Below the pieces are notes generated by a model. That model made no database searches, had not been told where the DNA came from, and worked only from the letters and a program-made list of their open reading frames with translations. Shown piece after piece: positions 15,355 to 26,692 of a stretch of DNA of 64,000 nucleotides. Every line of letters starts with the position of its first letter. Within the stretch, counting starts at the first letter, position 1. Source of the stretch: Cherax quadricarinatus (taxonomy: Eukaryota > Arthropoda > Malacostraca > Decapoda > Parastacidae); the NCBI RefSeq assembly GCF_038502225.1, contig NC_091369.1, positions 14,635,693 through 14,699,692 on the forward strand. Reading direction: 5' to 3'. Both the position numbers and the translations under genes were made by a program.

Positions 15355-15640
15355 AATCTTCTGGTCATCACATGAGGCACATGTTACAGTGGTAGGAATT
15401 CCTCCGGTCATCACATAAGGCAGGTGTTACAGTGACAGGAATCCCTCCAGTCATACGAGGCAGGTGTCAGTGGCAGGAGTCCCTCCAGTCATACGAAGCA
15501 GGTGTTACAGTGGCAAGAGTCCCTCCAATCATACGGGGCAGGTGTTGCAGTGGCAGGAGCCCCTCCAGTCATCATTCGTGGCAGGTGTTAGTGTAAGGAG
15601 TCCCCCTAGTCATCACACGAGGCAGGTACTCCTCCAACTA
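15355..15640. repeat. Diverged minisatellite, about 40-48 bp, about six units
   Basis: Units share CCTCCAGTCATACGAGGCAG, then GTGTTACAGTGGCAGGA, with several indels between copies. Confidence 0.75.
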
Positions 15641-15754
15641 GTAACTGTCGGTGGTGGTAGAGCGTTCGCATCACAGTCTAAGGTACATATGGACAAAACT
15701 CATCTATTGACCCTATTTACCCATCAGTGAGTAGAGTCCTGGGAGTCTGTCGAG

Positions 15755-15815
15755 TGTCGTGGATATCATTCTGGGGTAGGACCTCAGGTCCTACCCCAGA
15801 ATGATACCCACGACA
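15755..15815. repeat. 30-bp inverted repeat, one mismatch, 1-nt centre
   Basis: Arms 15755-15784 and 15786-15815 (core CATTCTGGGGTAGGACCT) with one A/C mismatch (15763/15807). Confidence 0.92.
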
Positions 15816-15942
15816 GTGAAATTTGTCCATATTATTTTTTTTTTTTTGCTTATCCTGGAATATTAATCCTCCAGAGTTATTGATACGAGCCAGGTAGTCT
15901 TTCTTGAAGCAGAGCTTCACATGAATAATGATAAAGTAAGAT

Positions 15943-16430
15943 CTATTCTAAGGCATGAGAGTGAAGCCTCGTGGCTCCTTGACACTGCGGAAGGTACAGA
16001 CTCCAAAATGCTCCCTTGATCTCTCCAAAGTTTGCAAGTGCTTGTAGTGTTGCTTCTACTGCTGTGCCACGAAGCAGATTGCCGAAAAGATCCCTGGATA
16101 GAAATTCCCTAAAGGCGGGGAGATAGGATCCGGAACCTAAAAGAACAGAGTAGACTTTTGTTACGCCGACACGAAAGAAGAAACTCCTTAGTGTAAGATT
16201 CACTGTTTATCTAGGATGAGATGCTTAAATATAATGGTCGAGGGAGGAAAAGAAAGTTATCAACATCCTCGGCTAGACGCACACTTCTAGAATCTCGATA
16301 TAAAGTGAAACTATCATCTTTTATCCTAGGTATTAACTATAATGCTTTAAAGATTGCAAATGATTCTGCCGCAAACACGAAATTAATTGAATTGCAGATG
16401 TATAAAAGGAAGCAGCCGCCTGCCTAATGT
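15943..16430. other. Two opposed unassigned frames
   Basis: A minus frame of 86 residues (15943-16203) and a plus frame of 68 residues (16221-16427) are of normal complexity but match no family I know. The plus frame is basic (GRGRKRKLSTSSARRTLLES). No splice or promoter context supports either as a gene. Confidence 0.2.
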
Positions 16431-17615
16431 TACTACTTTGGGAGGTCTTAAAATTGGATTGGACAGATGCGTCCTAGGGCACTGATAATGATTTATTTTG
16501 GGGTGGAAAACCTACCATCACATCTTAGGATGCTAGAGTACGGGATGCCCCACTAAGCCAGTGGAAGGTATCTACCCAATACCCGGTACTGAGCTGCTCA
16601 TCAGGTTTCTTTTAACTAACCATGGCTGGGAAAAAGAGTGAGTGATGTGCATTAAACTTACATAGAGAATACAAAATAATATAGAGGAAAGGGGATGCAT
16701 AATAGAGTATTACTAAGGTGAAGTCTTGTGGCCTCTGTATCCGTTCGTAACTAAGTCAGCACGATAATTAATAGCAATGTAGGAACGAGCAAATGACAAC
16801 AGAGAGTAAATACTTATATTATTTTGCTTCATCAAATTCGGCAAGCAAGAGAGGCTGTAAGAATGGTGCGCAAGACTTCTGAGACAAGTCTGCCATCTGT
16901 TGTACGAGTCCCAGACGTCGCTTCGCAGAATTGGTGGGCTTTCTCGTGGTTGGTGAGTTGAAATGAACTGCTAGCATAACAGGGAAGCCTCCGCCAACTA
17001 GACTCTTAACCTCTAGTTCACTAGTCTCGAGTGCTTGCCTATATGGGCGTGTGACGAACGTCGAATAAATTGTAACGTATCTTCGCATGACAGAGAGTAA
17101 CCCACATTGTTGTATTTACTTGGAAGTGTTAAGGCCATCGAGGCCACAAAGCTCCTGTGGAAGGTAAGCCATATTAGACCCAAATGAGAGAAGGGAAGCT
17201 CAAGTTTCATCGATCAAGAGCTCTTTCATGGCATGAAGGCACCACTCTCCAAGGGAGGCTAATCTATAAAAGATCCTTCCCTGACCTAGAGGGAATAAGG
17301 GAAGAACACAATAGGGAGAGAGGAGAATAAGAGGGAAAAATCAATGAGGGGTTAAGGGTAAGTTGTATTTGTTATCCTAAGTCTCCCCACCCCAAACCTC
17401 CCCCTTCTAATTTTCCGTGCTCCCTCCTACGCGTCCTTCCTTTCTCTCCCTACTCTCCTCTATTTCCCCTCCCCTCTCTATTACTCACCATTATTTCGTG
17501 TCAGACGAGCAGGCCGGGAAATTGGTGAGAGATTGATGAAATGTGGATCATGGACAGCACTGTGGGGGTGTGGAGGGAAGAGGTGGTGGGGTGGAGAAAT
17601 GTGGTAGTGAAGTGG

Positions 17616-17661
<46 letters not shown>

Positions 17662-18219
17662 GCGAGCTTAGGAAAGAAATTTTAACCCATTCTCACTAAT
17701 TATAAGTGGATTTCTCAGATAAGATTTAGAGCAAATTTCTTGATTTACAAATAACACAAAAAAAGACACAATACTTTGACTCTGTAAACTCCTTCCTTTT
17801 ATGTGCGGGTTATTTGTGTTCTCGATTTACGTTATTTAGGTAAGACTACATTAGATTTACTCTAGTTAGGATGTCCTATATCAGTAAAAAATTAACTAAT
17901 TATAACATACCACAAAACTAATAAACGTAATATAAGATAAAGGGGCTTTTATAATTCTGACTCACGAAGAGAATACTGGCACCCACCCAGCACACCGGGA
18001 AGATTTATGCCATATTCACTGTTTAAGCTTGCTTGAAAGCCATTTATTTGACTGTTTAAACAACAGTGAACAACTGTCCATTATAAAGAGGAGGGGATGG
18101 GAACGTAGCACAGTTCTTTGTAATTCACATCGTGGCTATCTAGAAAAGAGAAAAATTCTAATATAGCCATGGGTAGTGAAAATCATGGTATTAACCTTGA
18201 TTTAGAAAAGCCGGTTTAG
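16431..18219. other. Unassigned sequence with one short (GA)n
   Basis: No gene recognised; the minus frames at 16819-17210 have no domain. (GA)n lies at about 17623-17660. TTTTATGTGCGGGTTATTTG at about 17796 also occurs in the insert inside an RTE copy at 38140, so a fragment of that repeat is present. Confidence 0.45.
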
Positions 18220-18346
18220 AAAAAAACATGTACGCAAGCACTAGAATATACATATTAGAAAATGTTTCGGTTCTCGGACCTTGAAATGATCAAGGTCTCA
18301 GGACCGAAACGTAAATATGTCCTAGTGTTTGCTTACGTATTTTTAC
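18220..18346. repeat. Imperfect long inverted repeat
   Basis: GTACGCAAGCACTAG...TTTCGGTTCTCGGACCTTGA is mirrored by TCAAGGTCTCAGGACCGAAA...CTAGTGTTTGCTTAC. Each arm is about 55-60 bp with several mismatches and a short centre (AATGA) near 18286. Confidence 0.8.
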
Positions 18347-18439
18347 TAAACCAGTGATAATGATACAGGTAGGTGAAAGCTATGAACTACAACTACATCT
18401 AATTGTATAAGTACTATTACTAATGTAATTTAGTCATGT

Positions 18440-18545
18440 TATTCAACTACGAACCTGTGAGTTTTAGGACACACTTGCCATGGGTTCAAGCCCCACCCGT
18501 TCCGTGATGTACAAGCACTAGCGATGTCTATACCGCTAATTCTAC
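18440..18545 (+). mobile_element. tRNA-like SINE fragment (GAGTTTTAGGAC family)
   Basis: CCTGTGAGTTTTAGGACACA, then CCATGGGTTCAAGCCCCACC (B-box-like) and CGTTCCGTGA. Related to the copies at 42785 and 44700. Confidence 0.5.
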
Positions 18546-19038
<493 letters not shown>

Positions 19039-19139
19039 TGTACAATAAGTAAACAGAAGGATGGACAGTCACTGAACCTGACAGGTAACTGGCCCATCTC
19101 TTCTCATACCAACAAAGCCATATAGTCTACGAATTTAAG

Positions 19140-19290
19140 TGATAATGCAATCGCGAACGAGCGGTAAAAAATGCAAAATAACTGTAGGTCGAGTAGAATG
19201 ATAGCTTTAAGTCTTTCCTGTTACAGTCAATACATCAGGAGCTTGCAATGTTGCAGAAATGAGTATGAAGTCCAGTCCTGGGAGAGTCGT
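19140..19290. mobile_element. Dispersed repeat (family C1), copy 1
   Basis: ATGCAAAATAACTGTAGGTC, GAATGATAGCTTTAAGTC and CAATACATCAGGAGCTTGCA match 37853-37945 (ATGCAAAATAACCACAGG, AATGATAGCTCTAGACC, CAACACATCAGGAGTTTCC) with moderate divergence. Both copies lie close to a dinucleotide array. No coding capacity. Confidence 0.55.
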
Positions 19291-19689
19291 TTCCTGAACG
19301 AATCCGCTTGGACTTCTTTCTCGTTTCTATAACATAGGAAGCTTTTTATGTGCTGATTGCAACAAGAAAGGCCTAGTGCTATCATTCAACCTTCCCTGTA
19401 GCTATTTTGCGTGCATTAAGTCATAATGAAGGACTGCCGATTAGTGAACAGAAAAATGGATGACGACTCGAATTGTTGCCCTGATAGGTAGCAGGGAAGG
19501 AACAGGTGGGTCACGGCTGGTGACCTCTGATGCTACGAAGCCCACTGGGTGCCTCGTATCTCAGTGGTACAGTGCTGTGTACATAAGTCCTTCACAATTG
19601 CCACCTGAAAAGATTGGTATGGCGGCATTCGTCCTTCACACCAATGGGTTGACAATAAACGTACAGGGGTATAAGTCTCCTAGACTTTC
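19291..19689. other. Unassigned sequence
   Basis: No gene seen. An 89-codon plus frame at 19460-19729 has no recognisable domain. Confidence 0.35.
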
Positions 19690-20060
19690 CTCATGGCAAT
19701 ATTTGTGTGGGGAACAAGAGTCCTCCTGAGAAGATTGATGTAAGGGTGGTTCACAACTTCCTCCTGACAATATTGATACTGAGGAGAAGAGAGTCCTTCA
19801 CAAGAGTGATACTGGAGTCAAGAGTCCTTCACTACTGCCTCCTGACAAGATTGATATTGATTACAAGGGTCTATCACAACTGCCTCCTGACAAGATTGAT
19901 ATTGAGGACAAGGGTCCATCACAAAGCCTCCTGATAAGATTTACATTAAGCGACATGAGACCCAAACACCTGTCTCCTGACTACATAATTTAGGGGGTGA
20001 TAAGTAACCCACACTTGCCTTCTGACAAAGTGGGAGTGGGAGTATTCGTCCCTCACATCT
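19690..20060. repeat. Diverged minisatellite, about 46 bp, six to eight units
   Basis: Repeated CTCCTGACAAGATTGATATT and AAGAGTCCTTCACAACTGCC blocks with many indels. Confidence 0.7.
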
Positions 20061-20980
20061 GCACAAACAGAAGAGACTCAGAGGTTAGATCCCGCGGGGA
20101 ATAACACTTATTAAACTGTGTGGAAAAAGACATTTCTGTTCAGTTCAAGACAATAAAGGAAACGTTTTGCCACGAATAGGTTCTTCAGTTCTGATACAGA
20201 GACAACAGAAAAAAATGGGTATATAGTGGCAGGAGTCAGGTGGCGAGCTACAAGATGGTGATGGTGGTGGTAGTAGTAGTTGCTGTATAGGTGTGGTGAT
20301 ATGGGATGCATTTGAGGACCTGTCAGGATTACACTGGTTTCCAAAATAGATAATGTCCTATTGGTCAACAGTGGATATGGTGAAACTGCTGAACTTCTGA
20401 ATGACTGTGTTACTGACGGCAATTAGGACAGCTTCATACACTTTCCTCGTAGTAAGTTTTCCTTAACGACTAACCTGGCCTCATAAGGTGTCCAACATCG
20501 TCTTTGTGTTGGACACACGTGGTTGCAGCGTTCTTGTACTCACTGATCCTAATCTCTAGAGATTGCGCTCTTCCATAAATATCTTGTCATACACACTACC
20601 TGGTATTATGCATTCATATGCTTTTTTGTGTCTTTGCACCAAGGTTTTAGAGTTGAAGAGTCGGTGGTTATTTGAAAATGTTTGGTCAAGTAGGATGGAA
20701 ACGCTAGTTGCCATGTCGCTGACCGTCAAAATGATATAACTTGGAGAGACTTCCTCAACTGGATAGGTGTTTTGTTAAGGCTGCAGGCTACACATTTCCT
20801 ACAGTCACTTATGAAATGTAGGGAGAAATGTAGCTAGTATGATTAATGTGTGATGTAAGCGCACTCTTCCTCGAGGATCTGCGGATTGAAAATTCTGTGA
20901 ATTCTATGAAAGAAACCTATGACGTGTCCTCTTTTTACCTGGTGTCATGGTGGGAAAAGAAATGCAGCAGATCGTTGGAC
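20061..20980. other. Unassigned sequence, possibly Penelope-related flank
   Basis: The minus strand near 20150-20200 reads GAACTGAAGAACCTATTCGT, then GGCAAAACGTTTCCTTTATT, a weak relative of the CGAAAC module. Otherwise nothing recognised. Confidence 0.35.
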
Positions 20981-20989
20981 TGAACACAT

Positions 20990-21120
20990 CGACTCCAGGC
21001 TGTAGGACTGATTAACTCAAACTCTTCCTCAACTTCCACCGTTCTTTTCTGGCGAAACGTTTCCACAAAAAATTGCCAAATGTTGCACAAGTGTCTCATT
21101 CTTCAACTTGTCGGCTTTCT
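20990..21120 (+). mobile_element. Penelope-type terminal module (CGAAACG/TTGCACAAGTGTCTC)
   Basis: TTTTCTGGCGAAACGTTTCC at about 21054-21064 is followed by CAAAAAATTGCCAAATGTTG and CACAAGTGTCTCATTC. It lies directly beside the minus-strand Penelope-type reverse transcriptase fragment, as expected of an inverted pLTR-like end. A GAAAC box after a short possible stem resembles half of a hammerhead core. Confidence 0.5.
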
Positions 21121-21140
21121 AAACCATTGACATCAAAATT

Positions 21141-21482
21141 TTAAGAGAGGGGTCTGTTATCACGTGTGGGCAGAAGTACGTCGAAAATCAGCAATTGGTT
21201 GTCGTTGTTCTCCTTCAGAGTATATTTAATTGTAGGTTTCAAAAGGTTAGTGTCGCGAGTGTCGCACACTTTAAGACTTTTCGGAGCTATAATTAAAATA
21301 TCATCCACGTATCGCGTCCAAGTAGCTGATCTAGTGATGGTATTTAGGATCCGCTTGGATTCCAGGTCTATATAAATTGTCCAGGACTGCACTAAGGGGA
21401 AACGGCCAAATCTCTGGAGATTAGAATTCGCAAGCACGAGAGCGCTTGCAACCCCGGTATCCATAAAATCAATGTTGGACAC
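21141..21482 (-). pseudogene. Penelope-like element reverse transcriptase fragment
   Basis: The 113-residue minus frame contains WTRYVDDILIIAP, the catalytic YVDD box of Penelope-type reverse transcriptases. Before it are a decayed SNIDFMDTGVASALVLANS segment and TIYIDLESKRILN; after it are TIKYTLKENNDNQLLIFDVLL and TRDNR, a family-typical order (YVDD, then TIKFT, then FLDVL). The fingers, the upstream palm, the thumb and the endonuclease are missing on this strand. It is a fragment, not a working gene. Confidence 0.75.
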
Positions 21483-21532
21483 TTTATGAAGCTCGGTGAG
21501 GCCAGGTTAGTCATTAAGAAGATTTACGACTA

Positions 21533-21642
21533 CGGAAGTGTATAGAGGCTGCCCTAATTGCCGTCAGTATCACAATCCATCAGAAGTCCGGCAATTACAT
21601 CGTATCCACACTGTTGATCAACAGGATATTGCCCATTTTGTA
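21533..21642 (+). pseudogene. Penelope-like GIY-YIG protein, C-terminal remnant
   Basis: The plus strand reads RKCIEAALIAVSITIHQ, then SGNYIVSTLLINRILP, then a stop. It aligns residue for residue with the end of the frame at 30536-31198 (RKCLESALIAVSNTIKQ, NNGSFTISEVLARILL). It has the opposite orientation to the reverse transcriptase fragment 50 bp away, so two pieces of such elements are inverted relative to each other. Confidence 0.7.
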
Positions 21643-21649
21643 GACGGCT

Positions 21650-22499
21650 GTAACATGATATTGACAGATCCTTATCAAACCAAACCATTCTAACTACAGT
21701 TATTCCATTACAGTTGCTGATGCTATAGTTACACTGACTTACGAAATCGTAATGGCTGTTACCCCTACTGCTACTACTACAATTACCAATACCACTAGTG
21801 CTGTTACTACTACTATTACTGCTACTACTATTACTGCTAACCTACAGAACCTGCCACCTGACTACTGCCACTAAATATATTCCTTTCGTATTTAACTCAG
21901 TTTTCTACAACAATTGTTCTGACTTGAACTCAAATGAATTTTTCCACATCTTGTCGCTATCATCATAACATTTTCGCTCGCTTTTGAAACTTTCAGCACT
22001 ACTAAGATAGGAATATTTTTTCATAATTCTTACGAGAAATGGAGTAAAACCAGGGCAACAACAGGTTATATATATATATATATATATATATTGTGTGTGT
22101 ACATAATATATATAGAAAGAGATAGAAGAGGAAGGAGGAGAAACAGAAGTAAACATGAGAGTAGAAGACGCAAGGGAAGGGGAATTGTGCGTTGGGAGAA
22201 ATACTTTTTCCTTCGAAAATTTAGGGAAACTAAGGTCTGACTTCTCCCCCGCCACACTAATTCTCTCTGCTATTGTCCCATTTTTATTGTACTCTGTCCC
22301 CACCCGCTGATTGGGTCATTTCTGCCTTGTATGTCCATTTTTTCTTTATGTTCATTTTCATTTATCACCCTGCTATATATTTATATTTTGTGTTACTGTT
22401 TTTCTGTTCAGTTTATGAGTGTTGAGATCCAGCTCTTGAGCCACCTATTGACTTTGTTTTTAATAATGTATTTAATTTTAAAATTTAATTAGAATCATT
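21650..22499. other. Unassigned sequence with small CTA/TA repeats
   Basis: A degenerate (CTA)n run at about 21765-21840 and (TA)n at about 22069-22092. No gene recognised. Confidence 0.45.
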
Positions 22500-22610
22500 G
22501 AGGAGCGCTAAACATTGAAGGATCATGCAGCATCTAAGTTGTAAGGTTTGAGTAATCTGGTTTCCTCCAAGGAATAGGAAGGCATTTCTAATTCCTTGGA
22601 TCAAACGTAC
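22500..22610 (-). mobile_element. Decayed SINE-like repeat, GCTCTTGATCCAAGG family
   Basis: GAGGAGCGCTAAACATTGAA, GGATCATGCAGC and AATTCCTTGGATCAAACG on plus are the complement of the family end and start motifs seen at 13655-13790 and 61190-61250. Confidence 0.5.
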
Positions 22611-23110
22611 TTTACAAGCATCAACGCACCACGAAAGGATTTGTTTTTGAAAAAATTATGTCGTGGCCTCTGTTGCTTCTCTCTTCCATCTACCCTAATA
22701 CATTAAAAATTAATTTTTAACTTATTAAATATTTGTTTTCGTGTTCTGTATGTGTCTCCTTGTCTTTATTGCACTCGTGTTCTTGTTCAGGAAGTCTATG
22801 TATTTTGTATGTCCTGATCATATCCTCACTTGCTTTTATAATTTGCTCGATTTTTCGAAGTCATTTAGGTATGCAACATACACAGCTGTTGGTCTCAATT
22901 TCAATTGGCAACATTCATTTCTAACTTGTTACTATACTGATTAAATTTTCTGTCTTATTCTGAAAGTCATAAGGCAAGTAAAGTAACGGAAAACCAAAAG
23001 CTCATTCAACAAAAACCATAGCCGCAATTCGTTCCAGATTTGCACGAAAGGGTAAATATCACCACCATTTAGGCAAAAATTTATGGTGGGTTCTGGTGAC
23101 GCCAGCGTCC
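22611..23110. other. Unassigned sequence
   Basis: T-rich; the small hydrophobic frames at 22733-22944 are low-complexity by-products. Confidence 0.35.
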
Positions 23111-23123
23111 TGTGGTTACTTAC

Positions 23124-23256
23124 CTGTTAAAACGTAGGCCAACTCCTCTTGGTACATACCTTCAAAACAATCAACCGCATTAGTGGAGCCACAGTCAGTG
23201 GCTTCCTCTCCAGAATAACAGATATTAGTGCCAGCAAATAAAGCCATACATACCAT
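23124..23256 (-). CDS. Candidate exon of a small secreted peptide
   Basis: On the minus strand an ATG at 23256 opens a frame reading MVCMALFAGTNICYSG, then EEATDCGSTNAVDCFEGMYQ and EELAYVLTG. The frame is also open upstream, through KINVVVL. The hydrophobic start could be a signal peptide, followed by spaced cysteines. It stops exactly where a strong 5' splice donor begins (AACAG|GTAAGT, boundary at 23124/23123). A pyrimidine-rich acceptor-like TTTTTCCAG lies upstream in the adjoining SINE. I do not recognise the protein. It may be a real terminal or internal exon, or chance; nothing else of the gene is visible. Confidence 0.25.
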
Positions 23257-23284
23257 CAATACGACAACATTAATTTTGTAAAGG

Positions 23285-23515
23285 TATAGGGATCGATCCC
23301 CCGGTACGGCTGGAAAAACATTAGGAAGTGTTTCTATAAGACACCTGCTGTCCGTGTTCACCCATCAGTAAAATGGGTACCTGTGTTAGTCGATTGATGT
23401 GCGTTGCATCCAGGGACGAAATTGACTTAATTTGCCCTAAATGCTCTGCATGACAAACAGCTTTCTATAGAGTAGTATGTCATTCATGTCAGCTAGGCCT
23501 TTATACCTTCTACAT
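23285..23515 (+). mobile_element. tRNA-derived SINE, 5'-truncated copy
   Basis: The body matches 2700-2910: GGGTACCTGTGTTAGTCGAT, TGACTTAATTTGCCC and CATGTCAGCTAGGCCTTTAT. A B-box-like GGGATCGATCCCCC is left at the start. It lies directly between the candidate exon and the RTE-like element. Confidence 0.7.
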
Positions 23516-23524
23516 GTGCTTGTA

Positions 23525-26500
23525 TAATTTTTTTATTAACACACTGGCCGATTCCCACCAAGGCAGGGTGGCCTGAAAAAGAAAAACTTTCACCATCATA
23601 CACTCCATCACTGTCTTGCCAGAAGGGTGCTTTACACTACAGTTTTTAAACTGCAACATTAACATCCCTCCTTCAGAGTGCAGGCACTGTACTTCCCATC
23701 TCCAGGACTCAAGTCCGGCCTGCCGGTTTCCCTGAACCCCTTCATAAATGTTACTTTGCTCACACTCCAACAGCACGTCAAGTATTAAAAACCATTTGTC
23801 TCCATTCACTCGTATCAAACACGCCCACGCATGCCCGCTGGAAGTCCAAGCCCCTCGCACACAAAACCTCCTTTACCCCCTCCCTCCAACCTTTCCTAGG
23901 CCGACCCCTACCCCGCCTTCCTTCCACTACAGACTGATACACTCTTGAAGTCATTGTTTCGCTCCATTCTCTCTACATGTCCGAACCACCTCAACAACCC
24001 TTCCTCAGCCCTCGGGACAACAGTTTTGGCAATCCCGCACCTCCTCCGAACTTGCAAACTACGAATACTCTGCATTATATTCACACCACACATTGCCCTC
24101 AGACATGACATCTCCACTGCCTCCAGCCTTCTCCTCTCTGCAACATTCATCACCCATGCTTCACATCCATATAAGAGCGTTGGTAAAACTATACTCTCAT
24201 ACATTCCCCTCTTTGCCTCCAAGGACAAAGTTCTTTGCCTCCACAGACTCCTAAGTGCACCGCTCACCCTTTTCCCCTCATCAATTCTATGATTCACCTC
24301 ATCTTTCATAGATCCATCCGCTGACATGTCCACTCCCAGATATCTGAATACATTCACCTCCTCCATACTCTCTCCCTCCAATCTGATATCCAATCTTTCA
24401 TCACCTAATCTTTTTATCCTCATAACCTTACTCTTTCCTGTATTCACTTTTAGTTTTCTTCTTTTACATACCCTACCAAATTCATGCACCAACCTCTGCA
24501 ACTTCTCTTCAGAATCTCCCAAGAGCACAGTGTCATCAGCAAAGAGCAACTGTGACAACTCCCACTTTGTGTGTGATTCTTTATCTTTTAACTCCACGCC
24601 TCTTGCCAAGACCCTCGCATTTACTTCTCTTACAACCCCATCTATAAATATATTAAACAACCACGGTGACATTACACATCCTTGTCTAAGGCCTACTTTT
24701 ACTGGGAAATAATCTCCCTCTTTCCTACATACTCTAACTTCAGCCTCACTATCCTCGTAAAAACTCTTCACTGCTTTCAGTAACCTACCTCCTATACCAT
24801 ACACCTGCAACATCTGCCACATTGCCCCCTTATCCACCCTGCCATACGCCTTTTCCAAATCCATAAATGACACTAAAACCTCTTTAGCCTTATCTAAATA
24901 CTGTTCACTTATATGTTTCACTGTAAACACCTGGTTCACACACCTCCTACCTTTCCTAAAGCCTCCTTGTTCATCTGCTATCCTATTCTCCGTCTTACTC
25001 TTAATTCTTTCAATAATAACTCTACCATACACTTTACCAGGTATACTCAACAGACTTATCCCCCTATAATTTTTGCACTCTCTTTTGTCCCCTTTGCCTT
25101 ATACAAAGGAACTATGCATGCTCTCTGCCAATCTCTAGGTACCTTACCTTCTTCCATACAATTATTAAATAGCACCAACCACTCCAAAACTATATTCCCA
25201 CCTGCTTTTAACATTTCTATATTTATCCCATCAATCCCAGCTGCCTTACCCCCTTTCATTTTACCTACTTCCTCACGAACGTCCCCCACACTCACAACTG
25301 GCTCTTCCTCACTCCTACAAGATGTTATTCCTCCTTGCCCTATACACGAAATTACAGCTTCCCTATCTTCATCAATATTTAACAATTCCTCCATCTTCCC
25401 AATACCTCTAACTCTCCGTTTAATAACTCTCCTCTCCTATTTTTAACTGACAAATCCATTTGTTCTCTAGGCTTCCTTAACTTGTTAATCTCACTCCAAA
25501 ACTTTTTCTTATTTTCAACAAAATTTGTTGATAGCATCTCACCCACTCTCTCATTTGCTCTCTTTTTACATTGCTTCACCACTCTCTTAATCTCTCTTTT
25601 TTTCTCCATATACTCTTCCCTCCTTGCATCACTCCTACTTTGTAAAAACTTTCTCCCTTACTACTTTCTTTACATCACCATTCCACCAATTGCTCCTCTT
25701 CCCTCCCGCACCCACTTTCCTGTAACCACAAACTTCTGCTGAACACTCTAACACTACATTTTTAAACCTACCCCATACCTCTTTGACCCCATTGCCTATG
25801 CTTTCATTAGCCCATCTATCCTCCAATAGTTGTTTATATATTACCCTAACTCTTTTAGTTTATAAACCTTCACCTCTCTCTTCCCTGATGTTTCTATTCT
25901 CCTTGTATCCCATCTACCTTTTACTCTCAGTGTATTCACAACTATATCTGTGGCCCCTCTATAAACATGTACATCCTGAAGTCTACTCCACACTCTTCTA
26001 TCTACCAATACATAATCCAACAAACTACTGTCATTTCGCCCTATATCATATCTTGTATACTTATCCTCTTTTTCTTAAAATATGTATTACCTATAACTAA
26101 ACCCCTTTCTATACAAAGTTCAATCAGAGGGCTCCCATTATCATTTACACCTGGCACCCCAAACTTACCTACCACACCTCTCTAAAAGTTTCTCCTACTT
26201 TAGCATTCAGGTCCCCTACCAAAATTACTCTCTCACTTGGTTCAGTGTTCCTATACATTCACTTAACATCTCCCAAAATCTCTCTCCTCTACATTCCTCT
26301 CTTCTCCAGGTGCATACACGCTTATTATGACCCACTTTTCGCATCCATTCTTTACTTTAATCCACATAATCCTTGAATTTACACATTCATATTCTCTTTT
26401 CTCCTTCCATAACTGATCCTTCAACATTATTGCTACCCCCTCCTTAGCTCTAACTCTCCCAGATACTCCAGATTTAATCCGATTTATTTCCCCCCACCGA

Positions 26501-26632
26501 AACTCCTATACCCCTTCAGCTTTGTTTCGCTTAGGGCCAAGACATCCAACTTCTTTTCATTCATAACATCAGCAATCATCTGTTTCTTGTCATCCGCACT
26601 ACATCCACGCACATTCAAGCATCCCAGTTGTA
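23525..26632 (-). mobile_element. RTE-like non-LTR retrotransposon, long but broken (copy A)
   Basis: On the minus strand, an APE-type endonuclease begins near 26630 (LGCLNVRGCSADDKKQ, then LSETKL; VIISVYAP near 26310; ILVGDLNAKVGE near 26215; LLDYVLVDRR near 26010). The reverse transcriptase follows to 23908, then a 3' UTR with CTGCCTTGGTGGGAATCGGC and an A-rich end near 23525. The endonuclease has lost the usual SDH box (GATDIVVNTLRVKGRW where family members carry a GMSDH-type motif). At least four frame breaks separate the open pieces, so the element cannot make one full protein. Relatives B-E lie at 37.9-43.5 kb. Confidence 0.85.
23908..25050 (-). pseudogene. RTE-like reverse transcriptase, palm to C terminus (380 codons open)
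   Basis: The longest open piece of copy A. It shows GFRKGRRCVNQVF, the catalytic FMDLEKAYGRVD (motif A), GLRQGCVMSPWLFNIFIDG (motif B), LLFADDTVLLG (motif C), VFRYLGVDMSADGSM and the C-terminal tail LLYGCEAWV...LRWFGHVERM. All reverse transcriptase catalytic aspartates are present. The upstream frame (25056-25394; REEVGKMKGGKAAGIDGIN) is offset by one base near 25090, which separates the fingers from the palm. The RTE assignment comes from motif order and tail; the nearest clade name is inference. Confidence 0.85.
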
Positions 26633-26692
26633 TAAATAAAGATATTATTATTATTATTATGATTATTGTTACTATTATTATTATTATTAAAT
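26633..26692. repeat. ATT-rich simple tail
   Basis: TAAATAAAGATATTATTATT followed by ATT units resembles the 3' tail of the SINE at 2905-2940. The 5' end of RTE copy A abuts it, so a SINE-type tail may have been the insertion point. Confidence 0.6.

Noticed and set aside
23945..25446. Plus-strand Ser/Thr/Pro-rich frames (115-177 codons)
   Set aside because: Antisense shadows of the minus-strand RTE-like reverse transcriptase.
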